From: Methanotorris formicicus Mc-S-70
GTDB taxonomy: Archaea; AGJL01; Methanococci; Methanococcales; Methanococcaceae
Reading direction: 5' to 3'
Length of the DNA: 64,000 bases
Assembly (NCBI RefSeq): GCF_000243455.1
Contig: NZ_AGJL01000002.1
Location: forward strand, 1-64,000
This document shows, in pieces, positions 38,767-48,509 of this stretch. Both the position numbers and the translations under genes were made by a program. Every line of letters starts with the position of its first letter. Within the stretch, counting starts at the first letter, position 1. The notes beneath the pieces were generated by a model. That model was not told where the DNA came from. It did no database searches and worked only from the letters and a program-made list of their open reading frames with translations.

Positions 38767-39924
38767 ATGAAAATTCTATTTCTATTAAATTCTGATTTTG
38801 GCACCAAAAACACAATTGGTGCAAGGGCAAAACCAATAGGTGATGAATTAATTAAACATAACAACATATTAAAAATAATTTGTAGGGGGTATAATAAGAA
38901 CCTTAAAGATGATTACAATATTGTTCAGATTTTTCCGCATTCGGATATAGTTATGAAGATATTAACTGCGATTCCTATATATGTGTCAAAGAAATTTCCA
39001 GCCAATGAAGTTAAAAATGATATATTTGAATATTTCACTATAAAAAAACTAAAAAAAATAGATTTGAGGGAATATAGTATAATTCATTCATGGGAATTTT
39101 TGCCAAGGGTCTATAAACACATAAAAGAAAAAAATCCAAATATAAAAATTATCCAAGATGTTCCAATGGCATTTCCAAATGTTTTAAAGGAAATTAAGGA
39201 CTATAACATTTTATTCAAAGGAGAAAAATTGGAAGTTTCGAAATATGTAAAGGATGCTCTAAAATATATAGATTATTATATAGCACCATCAAACTTTGTA
39301 AAAAAATCTTTAATAAATGAGGGAATTGATGAAGAAAAAATCTTTATAGTGCCTTTTGGTGTAGATGTGGAAAAATTTAAGCCAATTGAAAAGGGTTACA
39401 GTGGAATATTTAGAGTAGCGTTTTCTGGAAATGTTAATAATAGAAAAGGCATTCCTTATTTAATTAAAGCATGGAAAGGATTGAACCTAAAAGATGCTGA
39501 GTTAAACATATATGGTAGGGTTTATCCAGAGGTTAAAAAATATTTTAAAGATGCAGAAAAGTATAATATAAAGGTCTATGGTTTTGTAGATAATATAAAT
39601 GAGGAATTACCAAAAAACCACATCTATGTGTTTCCTTCTTTGTTGGAGGGGTCTGCTAAGTCAGTTTATGAAGCATTATCTTGTGGATTGCCAGTTATAA
39701 CTACAGAAAATGCTGGAAGTATTGTAGAAGATGGAAAAGAAGGTTTTATAATTCCAATACAGGATGTTGAGAGCTTGAAGGAGAAGATTCTATTCTTTTA
39801 CAATAATGGAGAAAAGATTGAAGAATTTGGAAAAAGGGCAAGAAAGAAAGCAGAACAATACACTTGGGAGAATTATGGAAAACGAGTTTTTGAAATTTAC
39901 AGATTGGTGAGTAAAAATGGATAA
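38767..39924 (+). CDS. Glycosyltransferase family 4 protein
   Basis: 385 aa GT-B fold. N-terminal ILFLLNSDFGTKNTIGARAKPIG, then APSNFVKKSLINEGIDEEKIFIVPFGVDVEKFKP (linker typical of GT4). The sugar-nucleotide domain reads FSGNVNNRKGIPYLIKAWK with the EX7E region FPSLLEGSAKSVYEALSCGLPVITTENAGS. Retaining glycosyl transfer onto a surface glycan; substrate unknown. First gene of the island, overlapping the next by eight bases. Ribosome site AGGGTGTAAA. Confidence 0.9.
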   Translation: MKILFLLNSDFGTKNTIGARAKPIGDELIKHNNILKIICRGYNKNLKDDYNIVQIFPHSDIVMKILTAIPIYVSKKFPANEVKNDIFEYFTIKKLKKIDLREYSIIHSWEFLPRVYKHIKEKNPNIKIIQDVPMAFPNVLKEIKDYNILFKGEKLEVSKYVKDALKYIDYYIAPSNFVKKSLINEGIDEEKIFIVPFGVDVEKFKPIEKGYSGIFRVAFSGNVNNRKGIPYLIKAWKGLNLKDAELNIYGRVYPEVKKYFKDAEKYNIKVYGFVDNINEELPKNHIYVFPSLLEGSAKSVYEALSCGLPVITTENAGSIVEDGKEGFIIPIQDVESLKEKILFFYNNGEKIEEFGKRARKKAEQYTWENYGKRVFEIYRLVSKNG

Positions 39925-41029
39925 AATATTATATGTACATAATGCTGATTTTTCAAAGCCTTGTGCTAACAGAATTCAAGTTCTAAATATGTGTAAGGCA
40001 TTTAAAAAAATCGGACAAAATATCACATTATTGAGTTTTAATTGTGATAAAGAAATCCTTAAGAATCTTTATGGAGAAGATGTTGATTTTAATTTAATTT
40101 CTTTAAAACCTATTGGAAACTATTATATAAGGAGTTTATTATTATTTTTAAAGTTTTTAAGGCTTAAAAGTGATTATAATTGGATTTATACAAGAGATTT
40201 AATATTCGCTTTTTTGGTTTCAAAATTTTTTAAAAGTAAGAAAGTTATTTATGAGTTGCATGACGCATCCAAAGATAAAATTTGGCATTTTTTATTTAAA
40301 AGAACATTCAAGAATTTGTATTGTTGTGTAGTTATTAGTGAAGGGCTAAAAAATGATCTAACGAAATTAGGGTTTAATTCAGATAGAATAAAAGTATTGC
40401 ACGATGGTGTCGATTTAGAGAAATTTGATATTAATATTTCAAAAGAAGAAGCAAGAGATGTATTGGAATTACCAAGGGGTAAAATAATAGTAACTTACAC
40501 GGGGAGTTTACAGAATTGGAAGGGCTATAAGACTTTTTTAAAATCTTATGATCATTTAGAAAATAAAGAAAATATTGCCTATTTGGTTGTTGGTGGTAAT
40601 GAAGAACAGGTAAGTAAGTTAAGGGAAGAATATAAAAATAAAAATATTATTTTTATACCATTTGTTGAAAACTCTAAAATTCCATTGTTTTTAAAGGCAT
40701 CAGATATTTTAGTTATTCCAAACTCTTCCAAGTATGAAATTTCAATTAAATATACATCTCCATTAAAGTTATTTGAATATATGGCATCTAAAAGACCGAT
40801 TATAGCAAGTGACTTACCCAGCATCAGGGAAGTCGTTAGTGAGAATGAAGTTTTATTTTTTAAGGCAGATAATGAGGAAGATTTAGCATTAAAGATAGAA
40901 AAACTTATAAACGATAAAGATTTACAAAATAAATTGGTATATAACGCTTATAAAAAAATTAAGGTTTATACTTGGGAAGAAAGGTGCAAAAAAATATCAA
41001 ATTATTTTAATGATTGGATGAAATATTGA
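39917..41029 (+). CDS. Glycosyltransferase family 4 protein
   Basis: 370 aa GT4/GT-B enzyme. It has VISEGLKNDLTKLGFNSDRIKVLHDGVDLEKFD and the C-terminal VTYTGSLQNWKGYKTFLKS, with SPLKLFEYMASKRPIIASDLPSIREV (the EX7E-like nucleotide-sugar site). Probably adds one sugar of the same glycan as its overlapping neighbour upstream. Confidence 0.9.
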   Translation: MDKILYVHNADFSKPCANRIQVLNMCKAFKKIGQNITLLSFNCDKEILKNLYGEDVDFNLISLKPIGNYYIRSLLLFLKFLRLKSDYNWIYTRDLIFAFLVSKFFKSKKVIYELHDASKDKIWHFLFKRTFKNLYCCVVISEGLKNDLTKLGFNSDRIKVLHDGVDLEKFDINISKEEARDVLELPRGKIIVTYTGSLQNWKGYKTFLKSYDHLENKENIAYLVVGGNEEQVSKLREEYKNKNIIFIPFVENSKIPLFLKASDILVIPNSSKYEISIKYTSPLKLFEYMASKRPIIASDLPSIREVVSENEVLFFKADNEEDLALKIEKLINDKDLQNKLVYNAYKKIKVYTWEERCKKISNYFNDWMKY

Positions 41030-41039
41030 TGGTGGAATA

Positions 41040-41936
41040 ATGAAGAATATGATGAGGTTTTACGGTAGATTTATAAAACCAGCTTTAAGTTTTATTAATC
41101 CCCATATATGTAGGGTATTTAACCCCTATACTTATATGTGGAGTGTTATTAACAGATGGTATATTAAAAAATATAATCTCAAACCCCTAACCTTAAAGGA
41201 GATTATAAAAAATACAAAAAAATCAGATACTATATTTATATTTGGTTCGGGATATTCCATAAATGAAATATCTAAAGAAGAGTGGAACATGTTCAGAAAA
41301 CATAATACCCTTAGCTTTAATTGGTTTCATAATAAGTGCTATATACCTATTGATTATTACATTGTTAGAGAGATTCATAGGTCAGTGCATGGTAAATATG
41401 ATATAGAAAATGTTTCCAAGGATCAAAATTTTGTAAAATATTTGGAAAATTTGAACAAAAATTGTTACAAAGATTCAATCTTATTTATAAACTTAAATAT
41501 GGACACAACATATTTAATTATAAAAAGTGGATTTTTAAGAAATAGAAAGTATATATTTTATGCAAATAATATAATAAACAAATTTGGCTTTAAGAAAGAT
41601 TTATCAAAAATATATCATGGAGGGATTTATAGTGGGGGGGCTACTCTATTAGATGCTATTCACATTTCTTATATAATGGGGTTTAAAAAAATTGTTTTAG
41701 TTGGTGTAGATTTGTATGATAGTAGATACTTCTGGCTAAACAGGGACGAGAATAGGGATGGATTGGAGGATATTGGAAAATCATATAAAGATGTTCATAG
41801 GACATACCCCTATATAATAAAACATCTTGACGATATTGTAGATACACTGAAAAAAGAAGGTACTGAGCTTTATGTGTATAATTCAAAATCTTTACTCGCT
41901 AAAAAACTGCCAATATATAAACTAAATGAGGATTGA
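41040..41936 (+). CDS. Possible sialyltransferase-like glycosyltransferase
   Basis: 298 aa, not a confident family match. FIFGSGYSINEISKEEWNMFRKHNTLSFNWF, IDYYIVREIHRS, and IYHGGIYSGGATLLDAIHISYIMGFKKIVLVGVDLYDSRYFW resemble the Rossmann-like donor region of GT29/GT42-type or DUF115-type enzymes that use CMP-sugars. It sits directly before the CMP-nonulosonate synthetase gene (five-base gap). I therefore infer that it moves the activated acid onto the glycan. Start follows GGTGGAATA. Confidence 0.5.
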   Translation: MKNMMRFYGRFIKPALSFINPHICRVFNPYTYMWSVINRWYIKKYNLKPLTLKEIIKNTKKSDTIFIFGSGYSINEISKEEWNMFRKHNTLSFNWFHNKCYIPIDYYIVREIHRSVHGKYDIENVSKDQNFVKYLENLNKNCYKDSILFINLNMDTTYLIIKSGFLRNRKYIFYANNIINKFGFKKDLSKIYHGGIYSGGATLLDAIHISYIMGFKKIVLVGVDLYDSRYFWLNRDENRDGLEDIGKSYKDVHRTYPYIIKHLDDIVDTLKKEGTELYVYNSKSLLAKKLPIYKLNED

Positions 41937-41941
41937 AAGTT

Positions 41942-42631
41942 ATGAAAATTTTGGGATTAATTCCAGCAAGGGGGGGAAGTAAAGGACTTCCAAGAAAGAA
42001 CATAAAACCACTATTGGGGAAGCCATTAATAGGTTGGACGATTGAGTATGCAAAGAATAGCAAATATATTGATAAGGTTGTGGTATCAACGGATGATGAA
42101 GAAATAGCCAAAGTATCAAAAGAATGTGGAGCAGAAGTTCCATTTCTAAGACCGAAAGAATTAGCAAGAGATGATTCACCAACAATAGATGCAATAATAC
42201 ATGCAATAAATTGGTTTGAGGAAAGAGGGATGTTTTTTGATATTTTGGTTTTACTTCAAACAACATCTCCATTAAGAACTACAGAGGATATTGACAATGC
42301 AATTGAGTTATTTTTAAATAATAAAGAGGCATTATCATTAGTTAGTGTCAAAGAGAATGAACATCCACCATTTTGGAGTTTAAAGATCGAAAATAGATTT
42401 TTAAAGCCATTATTTGGGGAGGAGTATTTTAGAAAGAGAAGGCAAGAGTTGCCTAAAAGTTACATGCCAAATGGTGCAATATTTATATCTTATGTTAACA
42501 TATTAAAAGAATATAAAACATTTTATACTCCAAAGACCATTGCTTACATAATGCCACCAGAAAGAAGTATTGATATTGATAACGAATTTGATTTTCTCTT
42601 AGCAGAATTTATCTTAAAAAATAAAAAGTGA
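41942..42631 (+). CDS. neuA: CMP-nonulosonate (sialate/legionaminate) cytidylyltransferase
   Basis: 229 aa. Activates a nine-carbon sialic-type acid with CTP. LGLIPARGGSKGLPRKNIKPLLGKPLI is the CMP-KDO/NeuA signature; DDSPTIDAI, LLQTTSPLRTTEDID and SIDIDNEFDFLLAEF complete it. Whether the sugar is neuraminic, legionaminic or pseudaminic acid cannot be told. Start at ATG 41942, after GAGGATTGAAAG. Confidence 0.9.
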   Translation: MKILGLIPARGGSKGLPRKNIKPLLGKPLIGWTIEYAKNSKYIDKVVVSTDDEEIAKVSKECGAEVPFLRPKELARDDSPTIDAIIHAINWFEERGMFFDILVLLQTTSPLRTTEDIDNAIELFLNNKEALSLVSVKENEHPPFWSLKIENRFLKPLFGEEYFRKRRQELPKSYMPNGAIFISYVNILKEYKTFYTPKTIAYIMPPERSIDIDNEFDFLLAEFILKNKK

Positions 42632-42635
42632 TACA

Positions 42636-43679
42636 ATGAAAAAAATAAAAATTGAAAATAAAGTCATTGGAGAAAATGAGCCAACATTTATAATTGCAGA
42701 GGCAGGGGTTAATCATAACGGAGATATTGAGTTGGCAAAAAAATTGGTTGATGTTGCATCAGAATGTGGGGTTGATGCTATAAAATTCCAAACATTTAAA
42801 ACAGAGAAGGTTGTTGCTAAAGATACTCCAAAAGCAGAGTATCAGATAAAAAATACTGGAACTGACGAAAGTCAATATGAAATGATAAAAAAACTTGAAC
42901 TTAGTGAAGATGAATTTATAGAACTCTATGAATACACAAAAAAGAAAGGTTTAATATTTTTATCAACTCCATTTGATTTTGAAAGTGCCGATTTTTTGAA
43001 TGATTTAGTACCTGCATTTAAAATATCTTCAACTGACTTAACAAATTTGCCATTTTTGGAATATGTTGCTGAGAAAGGAAAACCAATAATATTATCAACA
43101 GGTATGGGGACTTTAGGAGAAGTGGGGGAGGCAGTAAATACAATAAGGGAGATAAATGATGATTTGATTTTGTTGCATTGTATAACAAACTATCCTGCAA
43201 GTTTTGAAAGTTTAAATTTAAGAGCCATACAAACTCTCAAAGAAGCTTTTAAACTACTTGTTGGATTCTCTGACCATAGTTTAGGAATCTATGCTCCAAT
43301 AAGTGCTGTAACTTTGGGGGCTGTTGTTATTGAGAAACATTTTACTGTTGATAAAAACTTGCCGGGTCCAGACCATAAGGCATCTCTAAATCCAGAAGAG
43401 TTGAAAGAGATGGTTAATGCTATCCGTTTAATTGAAAAAGCATTAGGAGACGGAATAAAAAGACCAACTCCCGAGGAAGAAAAGATTAAAAAAGTTGCAA
43501 GGAGGAGTTTAGTAGCCAATATGGATATTCCAAAAGGAACTGTTATAAAAAAGGAAATGATTGCCATAAAAAGACCTGGGACTGGAATTGAACCAAAGTA
43601 TTTAAATGTTGTTATTGGAAAGAAGGCAAAAAGAGACATTAAAAAAGATGAAGTTTTAAAATGGGGGGATTTAGAATGA
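42636..43679 (+). CDS. neuB: N-acetylneuraminate/legionaminate synthase with SAF domain
   Basis: 347 aa. Condenses a six-carbon N-acetyl sugar with phosphoenolpyruvate. Barrel domain: FIIAEAGVNHNGDIELAKKLVD, DAIKFQTFKTE, LSTPFDFESADFL, ILSTGMGTLGEV, HCITNYPA and VGFSDHSLG. C-terminal SAF antifreeze-like domain: KVARRSLVANMDIPKGTVIKKEMIAIKRPGTGI. Overlaps the following broken gene as ATGA. Confidence 0.93.
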   Translation: MKKIKIENKVIGENEPTFIIAEAGVNHNGDIELAKKLVDVASECGVDAIKFQTFKTEKVVAKDTPKAEYQIKNTGTDESQYEMIKKLELSEDEFIELYEYTKKKGLIFLSTPFDFESADFLNDLVPAFKISSTDLTNLPFLEYVAEKGKPIILSTGMGTLGEVGEAVNTIREINDDLILLHCITNYPASFESLNLRAIQTLKEAFKLLVGFSDHSLGIYAPISAVTLGAVVIEKHFTVDKNLPGPDHKASLNPEELKEMVNAIRLIEKALGDGIKRPTPEEEKIKKVARRSLVANMDIPKGTVIKKEMIAIKRPGTGIEPKYLNVVIGKKAKRDIKKDEVLKWGDLE

Positions 43680-44101
43680 ATAAATGGGAAAAAATACATA
43701 AAGAAAGAGAATGGGGAAAATATCCTAACGAAGAGTTAGTGAGATTTATTGGAAAAAATTTTTTCAAATATGGAAAAGAAATAGGAAAAATATAAAAATA
43801 TTGGAACTGGGAACTGGTCAAGGTGCAAATGTGTGGTTTTTATTAAGAGAGGGTTTTGATGTATCCTTAAAGATTCGGGGGATATGATAAAAACAAATTA
43901 ATAGATAAAGATACGGTTGTAGATGTTAAAGAAGGACCTTTAGCAAATCAAGGTATTCAATATTTTGCAGAATATGATGATTTAATTAACTTGCTAAAAA
44001 ATTCAGGATTTGAAATTTGTAGTAAGGAAATTTTAATTAGGGGTTATGAAAATATGGAAAAATACCTTAAATTTGCTATAATAGTATGTAAAAAAACTTA
44101 G
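43676..44101 (+). pseudogene. SAM-dependent methyltransferase remnant in the sugar cluster
   Basis: ATGA overlap with neuB. MNKWEKIHKEREWGKYPNEELVRFIGKNFF is followed by a frame change near 43780, then NIKILELGTGQGANVWFLLREGFDV (SAM motif I). Most of the central domain is deleted. The C-terminal text EGPLANQGIQYFAEYDDLINLLKNSGFEI ends at 44101. It once was a small-molecule or sugar methyltransferase of about 230 aa; now two frame breaks plus a deletion. Confidence 0.78.
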
Positions 44102-44111
44102 TCGTGATAAA

Positions 44112-45179
44112 ATGGAAATTGGTTCTTTTTTTGAATTTCCAGACTATGAGAATGTTAAAGAAACTAATAGTGCGTTGTATAATATTAAAACAGGATATGG
44201 TTCAAATTTTAACAGTATTTTTGTTGGGGATGGTAGGCAGGCAATAAAAGCAGTATTACTTAATTTTATAAGTGAATTAAAAGATAAAAAAATTTATTTG
44301 CCATCTTATTTATGCGGTTCTATACTTCAACCTTTTAAAGAATTATCTTTAAAATTTGATTTTTACGGACATACGCATCCCTTAAGACCCAATATAAACT
44401 TCTCATTAAAAAACTCCTTAATTTACATTATAGATTACTTTGGAACAGAGGTATTGTCCAATAAAGAAATTGAGGAACTTTCAGAGAATAATTTGATAAT
44501 ATTAGATATAACACACTCTATATTTAATAAAAAAAGATTTAAAATAAAAAGTGAGAATGTTATAATGGTTGCAAGTTTAAGAAAAATCTTTCCCATACCT
44601 GATGGGGGGGTTATTTATTGTAAAAATTTTATAAATATTAATAAATGTAAATATAACAAGTATATTAAAATGTTAGAGGCAATGTTTTTAAAAAAATACT
44701 ATATTACCAACAATAACGAAAATTTAAAAGAATATTTCCTTGAATTATACAAAAATTACGAGAAATTAAAAGATCATAGTATTATTAAAATATTTGATAT
44801 TCCTCCGATTTCATTAGAAATATTACAAAATTTAAATATTAATAAACTACTATCGAAAAGAAAAGAGAATTTAAATTATTTTTATAATAATCTTAATAAT
44901 GAAGTTATTAAACCATTATTTGAAAAAACAAAAGTTGAAAGTCCTTTTTTTATGCCAATATTATTTAAAAATGAAAAAATAAGAGAAACATATAGAAAAA
45001 AATTAATTGAATTTAAAATATATCCACCAATTCACTGGGAATTGCCCAATGATGTACCTCGTAAGTTTAGATATGAACATGAGTTATCTAAAAATATTTT
45101 ATCTTTGCCTATTGATCAAAGGTACGGATTGAAAGAAATGAAGTGTATTGTCAATTTACTAAATCGTAAATATTGGTGA
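44112..45179 (+). CDS. DegT/DnrJ-type PLP aminotransferase homologue, divergent
   Basis: 355 aa. GDGRQAIKAVLLNFISELKDKKIYLPSYLCGSILQPFKE and LIYIIDYFGTE match the fold-type I start of sugar aminotransferases. SLRKIFPIPDGGVIYCKN places a Lys where the PLP Schiff base should be. It is more divergent than the second aminotransferase at 47376. May aminate or bind a sugar in the same pathway; activity is inferred. Ribosome site CGTGATAAA. Confidence 0.65.
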   Translation: MEIGSFFEFPDYENVKETNSALYNIKTGYGSNFNSIFVGDGRQAIKAVLLNFISELKDKKIYLPSYLCGSILQPFKELSLKFDFYGHTHPLRPNINFSLKNSLIYIIDYFGTEVLSNKEIEELSENNLIILDITHSIFNKKRFKIKSENVIMVASLRKIFPIPDGGVIYCKNFININKCKYNKYIKMLEAMFLKKYYITNNNENLKEYFLELYKNYEKLKDHSIIKIFDIPPISLEILQNLNINKLLSKRKENLNYFYNNLNNEVIKPLFEKTKVESPFFMPILFKNEKIRETYRKKLIEFKIYPPIHWELPNDVPRKFRYEHELSKNILSLPIDQRYGLKEMKCIVNLLNRKYW

Positions 45180-45184
45180 TAAAA

Positions 45185-46303
45185 ATGTCTTGTGATGTGG
45201 TTTTTATAACGGATTCAAGGTCGGAATACTCATTAATGAAACGGACATTAAAAGAACTCAAAAAATATATAAAATTAAAAATTATTGCCACTGGTATGCA
45301 TTTAAGTGAAAAATATGGATATACGGTAAAAGAAATAGAGAAAGACGGGTTTGATGTAGAAAAAGTTGAATCTTTGTTAGATTCAAATTCTTTAGGGACG
45401 ATGGTAAAAACTCTTGGGATTGAGTTATACGGAATAACACAAATTGTTGAAAGATTAAATCCAAAATTAATATTTGTTGAAGGAGATAGGGGAGATGCAT
45501 TGGCAGGAGCAATTATTGGTTCTTATCTGAATATTCCTGTTGTCCATCATGGTGGAGGAGATATATCTGAGTCCATAGATAATAAAATAAGATATGCAAT
45601 TTCAATGTTTGCTGATTATCACTTAGTTGGTAATATTGAAAGTTATAACAGGCTAATAAGGATGGGTATTCCAAAAGAAAGAGTATTTATTGTTGGTGAG
45701 CCAGGATTGGATGATATATACCTAGGAAATTTTACATCAGAAGAAGAAATTGTAAAAAAATTTAACATTAATAAAAAGAAACCGTTAGCATTGTTAATAT
45801 ACCACCCAAATACAAAAGAATTTAAAGATATAGAAGTACAAATTAAATCAATATTAGATGCAATTGCTGAATTAAAACTTCAAACAATTGCGATATATTC
45901 AAACTGTGATGCAGGAGGTAACACCATAAATAATTATTTAGAAAAATATTCCTCAAAATATGACTTTATAAAGGTATTCCCACACATAAATAGGAAAGAT
46001 TTTTTAGGATTGATGAATATTTGTGATTTAATGATTGGAAATTCGAGTTCTGGTATCGTAGAATTACCAAGTTTTAAAAAACCCTTTATTCATGTTGGTA
46101 ATAGACAAAGAGGTAGATTAACAGGAGGAAATGTTATTTTTGTTGGATATAACAAAGGAAAAATAAAAGAATCTATTTATAGAGCACTATATGATATTAA
46201 TTTTAAAGAAAAATTGAAAAATATTAAAAACCCCTATGGAAATGGCACAGCATTTTTAAAAATCACAAAAATAATTCTAAATATATTAAATAAGGTGGTA
46301 TAA
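45185..46303 (+). CDS. neuC: UDP-N-acetylglucosamine 2-epimerase (hydrolysing), NeuC-like
   Basis: 372 aa from MSCDVVFITDSRSEYSLMKRTLKEL. Family text: GMHLSEKYGYTVKEIEKDGF, FVEGDRGDALAGAIIGSYLNIPVVHHGGGDISESIDNKIRYAISM, GEPGLDDIYLG, and GNSSSGIVELPSFKKPFIHVGNRQRGR. Releases an N-acetyl-mannosamine-type sugar from UDP, the precursor for NeuB. The upstream TTG lies in the ribosome site (GGTGATAAAA), so ATG 45185 is used. Confidence 0.92.
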   Translation: MSCDVVFITDSRSEYSLMKRTLKELKKYIKLKIIATGMHLSEKYGYTVKEIEKDGFDVEKVESLLDSNSLGTMVKTLGIELYGITQIVERLNPKLIFVEGDRGDALAGAIIGSYLNIPVVHHGGGDISESIDNKIRYAISMFADYHLVGNIESYNRLIRMGIPKERVFIVGEPGLDDIYLGNFTSEEEIVKKFNINKKKPLALLIYHPNTKEFKDIEVQIKSILDAIAELKLQTIAIYSNCDAGGNTINNYLEKYSSKYDFIKVFPHINRKDFLGLMNICDLMIGNSSSGIVELPSFKKPFIHVGNRQRGRLTGGNVIFVGYNKGKIKESIYRALYDINFKEKLKNIKNPYGNGTAFLKITKIILNILNKVV

Positions 46304-47361
46304 TGGAAGTTATCACCTCTAAAAAAGACTGGAATAATATTTTAAAAAATTTTGAAATGTTTGATGATGTATATTTTAAGTACGAATACTTCAAGATTTA
46401 CAAACGACATTATAGAGTGGATATTGAAGGTATTTATTGGGAAGATGACAATATAAATATCTTCCTTGGTCATTTAATTAGAGATATAAGTAAAATCCCT
46501 CTATTCAAAGATTTTAAATATTTTGATTTAACAACACCTTATGGATATGGAGGTCCATTAATTATTACCAAATCTAATGATAAAGACCACATAAAAAGAT
46601 CCTTAATTAAATTTAAAAAAGATTATTATGATTATTGTAAGTCTAAAAATTATGTATGTGAGTTCATAAGATTTCATCCTGTTTTTGAAAATTATAAATA
46701 TTTAAATAATGTATTTAGTATAGAATATATAAACGACACTGTGGTAATAGATTTAAGGAAAGATATTGATACTATATATAAATCTTTAAAGAAAGGACAT
46801 AAATACAATATAAAAAAAACTATAAAAGAAGGATGTATTGTAAATGTAATTTTGGATCCAAGCCCTGAAGACATTGACAATTTTATGTTGTGTTATAATG
46901 AAATGTTAAGAAGAAACGAATCTCCAAAGAAATATTATTTTACTAAAGATTTTATAAAAGATCACTTTAATTACTTAGAGGCACTATTAATAACTATAGA
47001 ACATAACAACAGATGCATAGGCGCTAGTATTTTCATTAAAGGAAAAAATATATTACATTATTATTTATCAGGATCTTTTAAAATTAAAGGGGTATATCCC
47101 AATGACTTAATAATATGGGAAGCAATAAAATATGGAAAAAAAAACAATTTTAAGTATCTATTTTTAGGCGGGGGGAGAGGAAGCAATGATTCATTGTTCA
47201 AATACAAATCAGGATTTTCAAACAACTATAAACAATTTTATATTGGAAAAATTATATTTAATAATGAAATATATAACAAACTTATAAATATTACTGGATT
47301 AAATAAAGATGATAGATTTTTTCCATTATATAGAAAAATCAATGATATCAATATCATTTAA
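46303..47361 (+). CDS. FemAB/GNAT-type acyltransferase
   Basis: 352 aa. It has two GNAT-like halves with the FemAB pattern: YFDLTTPYGYGGPLI near residue 85, NIKKTIKEGCIV, CYNEMLRRNESPKKYYFTKDFIKDHF, and GASIFIKGKNILHYYLSGS with ANDLI-like YPNDLIIWEAIKYGKKNNFKYLFLGGGRGSN. Such proteins transfer acyl or aminoacyl groups. In this cluster it may supply the N-acylation step that nonulosonic-acid synthesis needs. Starts at the final base of the neuC stop. Confidence 0.7.
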   Translation: MEVITSKKDWNNILKNFEMFDDVYFKYEYFKIYKRHYRVDIEGIYWEDDNINIFLGHLIRDISKIPLFKDFKYFDLTTPYGYGGPLIITKSNDKDHIKRSLIKFKKDYYDYCKSKNYVCEFIRFHPVFENYKYLNNVFSIEYINDTVVIDLRKDIDTIYKSLKKGHKYNIKKTIKEGCIVNVILDPSPEDIDNFMLCYNEMLRRNESPKKYYFTKDFIKDHFNYLEALLITIEHNNRCIGASIFIKGKNILHYYLSGSFKIKGVYPNDLIIWEAIKYGKKNNFKYLFLGGGRGSNDSLFKYKSGFSNNYKQFYIGKIIFNNEIYNKLINITGLNKDDRFFPLYRKINDINII

Positions 47362-47375
47362 TATTGTGTGATAGA

Positions 47376-48509
47376 ATGAGAATCCCTTTATTTAAAATTT
47401 ATTGGGATGAGGAAGATATAGAAGCAGTTGAAAAAATAATAAAATCAGGAATGTTTTGGAGTTCAGGAAAAGAGATTGAGGAATTTGAAAACAAAATCTC
47501 CCAATATATTGGTTCAAAGTATTGTGTTGTTTTTAATTCTGGGAGTTCTGCTTTGCATGCTTTAATGAAGGTCTATGATTTTAAAGAAGGAGATGAAATA
47601 ATTGTTCCATCATTTACTTTTATAGCGACGGCTATTGCCCCACTATATGTAAATGCAAAGCCAGTGTTTGCAGATATTGAAGAAGAGACATTAGGGTTAA
47701 ATCCTGACGATGTTTTAGAGAAAATGACAAATAAAACAAAGGCAATTATGCCAATCCACTATGGAGGAATGCCTTGCAAAATAAAAGAACTTAAAGAAAT
47801 TGCTGAGGACTATAATCTAATCCTAATAGAGGATGCAGCAGAGGCATTTGGAGCAAAGGTTAATGATAAAAATGTAGGAACTTTTGGAGATTCTGCAATA
47901 TCTAGTTTTTGTCAGAATAAGATATTTACAACGGGTGAGGGAGGTTGCGTAGTAACTAATAACGAAGAATTGTATAAAAAACTGAAACTTATTGTATCTT
48001 ATGGGAGAATTTCTGAAAGAAATTATTTTGAAGGACAGTCAATAACCGACTATGTTGATATTGGACATAACTGGCGTTTATCAACAATTTTAGCATCCTT
48101 AGGAATTTCCCAACTAAATAAAGTTGATAAACTAATAGAAATGAGGAGAAAAAACGCAGAATATTTAAATAAAGAGTTGAATAAAATAGATGGAATAAAT
48201 GTTATAAAACCACCAAAGAATTATTTTGCTGTTTATCAATTGTATAGCATTATTTTAGAAAATAACAAAATTAGGGATGAATTAATGAATTATTTAAAAG
48301 AAAAAGGAATTGCAACAAAAATTTATTTTGAACCATGCCATAAATATTCAGTTTTTAAAAAACTCGGTTATAATATAAAATTGCCAACGACAGAAAATAT
48401 TTCATCAAGAATTCTAACACTTCCAATGTATCCTCACATGAACAAAGATGAATTAAATTATATCATCAACACAATAAAAGAATTTTTTGAAGGGGGTAAA
48501 AATGGATGA
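47376..48509 (+). CDS. DegT/DnrJ/EryC1 sugar aminotransferase
   Basis: 377 aa PLP enzyme. MRIPLFKIYWDEEDIEAVEKIIKSGMFWSSGKEIEEFE, VVFNSGSSALHALM, PSFTFIATAIAPLYVNAKPVFADIE, LIEDAAEAFGAK and SSFCQNKIFTTGEGGCVVTN (PLP Lys in the QNK segment). It puts an amino group on the 4-keto sugar made by the next gene's dehydratase (LegC/PseC-like role, inferred). Start chosen after GTGTGATAG. Overlaps the dehydratase start. Confidence 0.9.
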   Translation: MRIPLFKIYWDEEDIEAVEKIIKSGMFWSSGKEIEEFENKISQYIGSKYCVVFNSGSSALHALMKVYDFKEGDEIIVPSFTFIATAIAPLYVNAKPVFADIEEETLGLNPDDVLEKMTNKTKAIMPIHYGGMPCKIKELKEIAEDYNLILIEDAAEAFGAKVNDKNVGTFGDSAISSFCQNKIFTTGEGGCVVTNNEELYKKLKLIVSYGRISERNYFEGQSITDYVDIGHNWRLSTILASLGISQLNKVDKLIEMRRKNAEYLNKELNKIDGINVIKPPKNYFAVYQLYSIILENNKIRDELMNYLKEKGIATKIYFEPCHKYSVFKKLGYNIKLPTTENISSRILTLPMYPHMNKDELNYIINTIKEFFEGGKNG

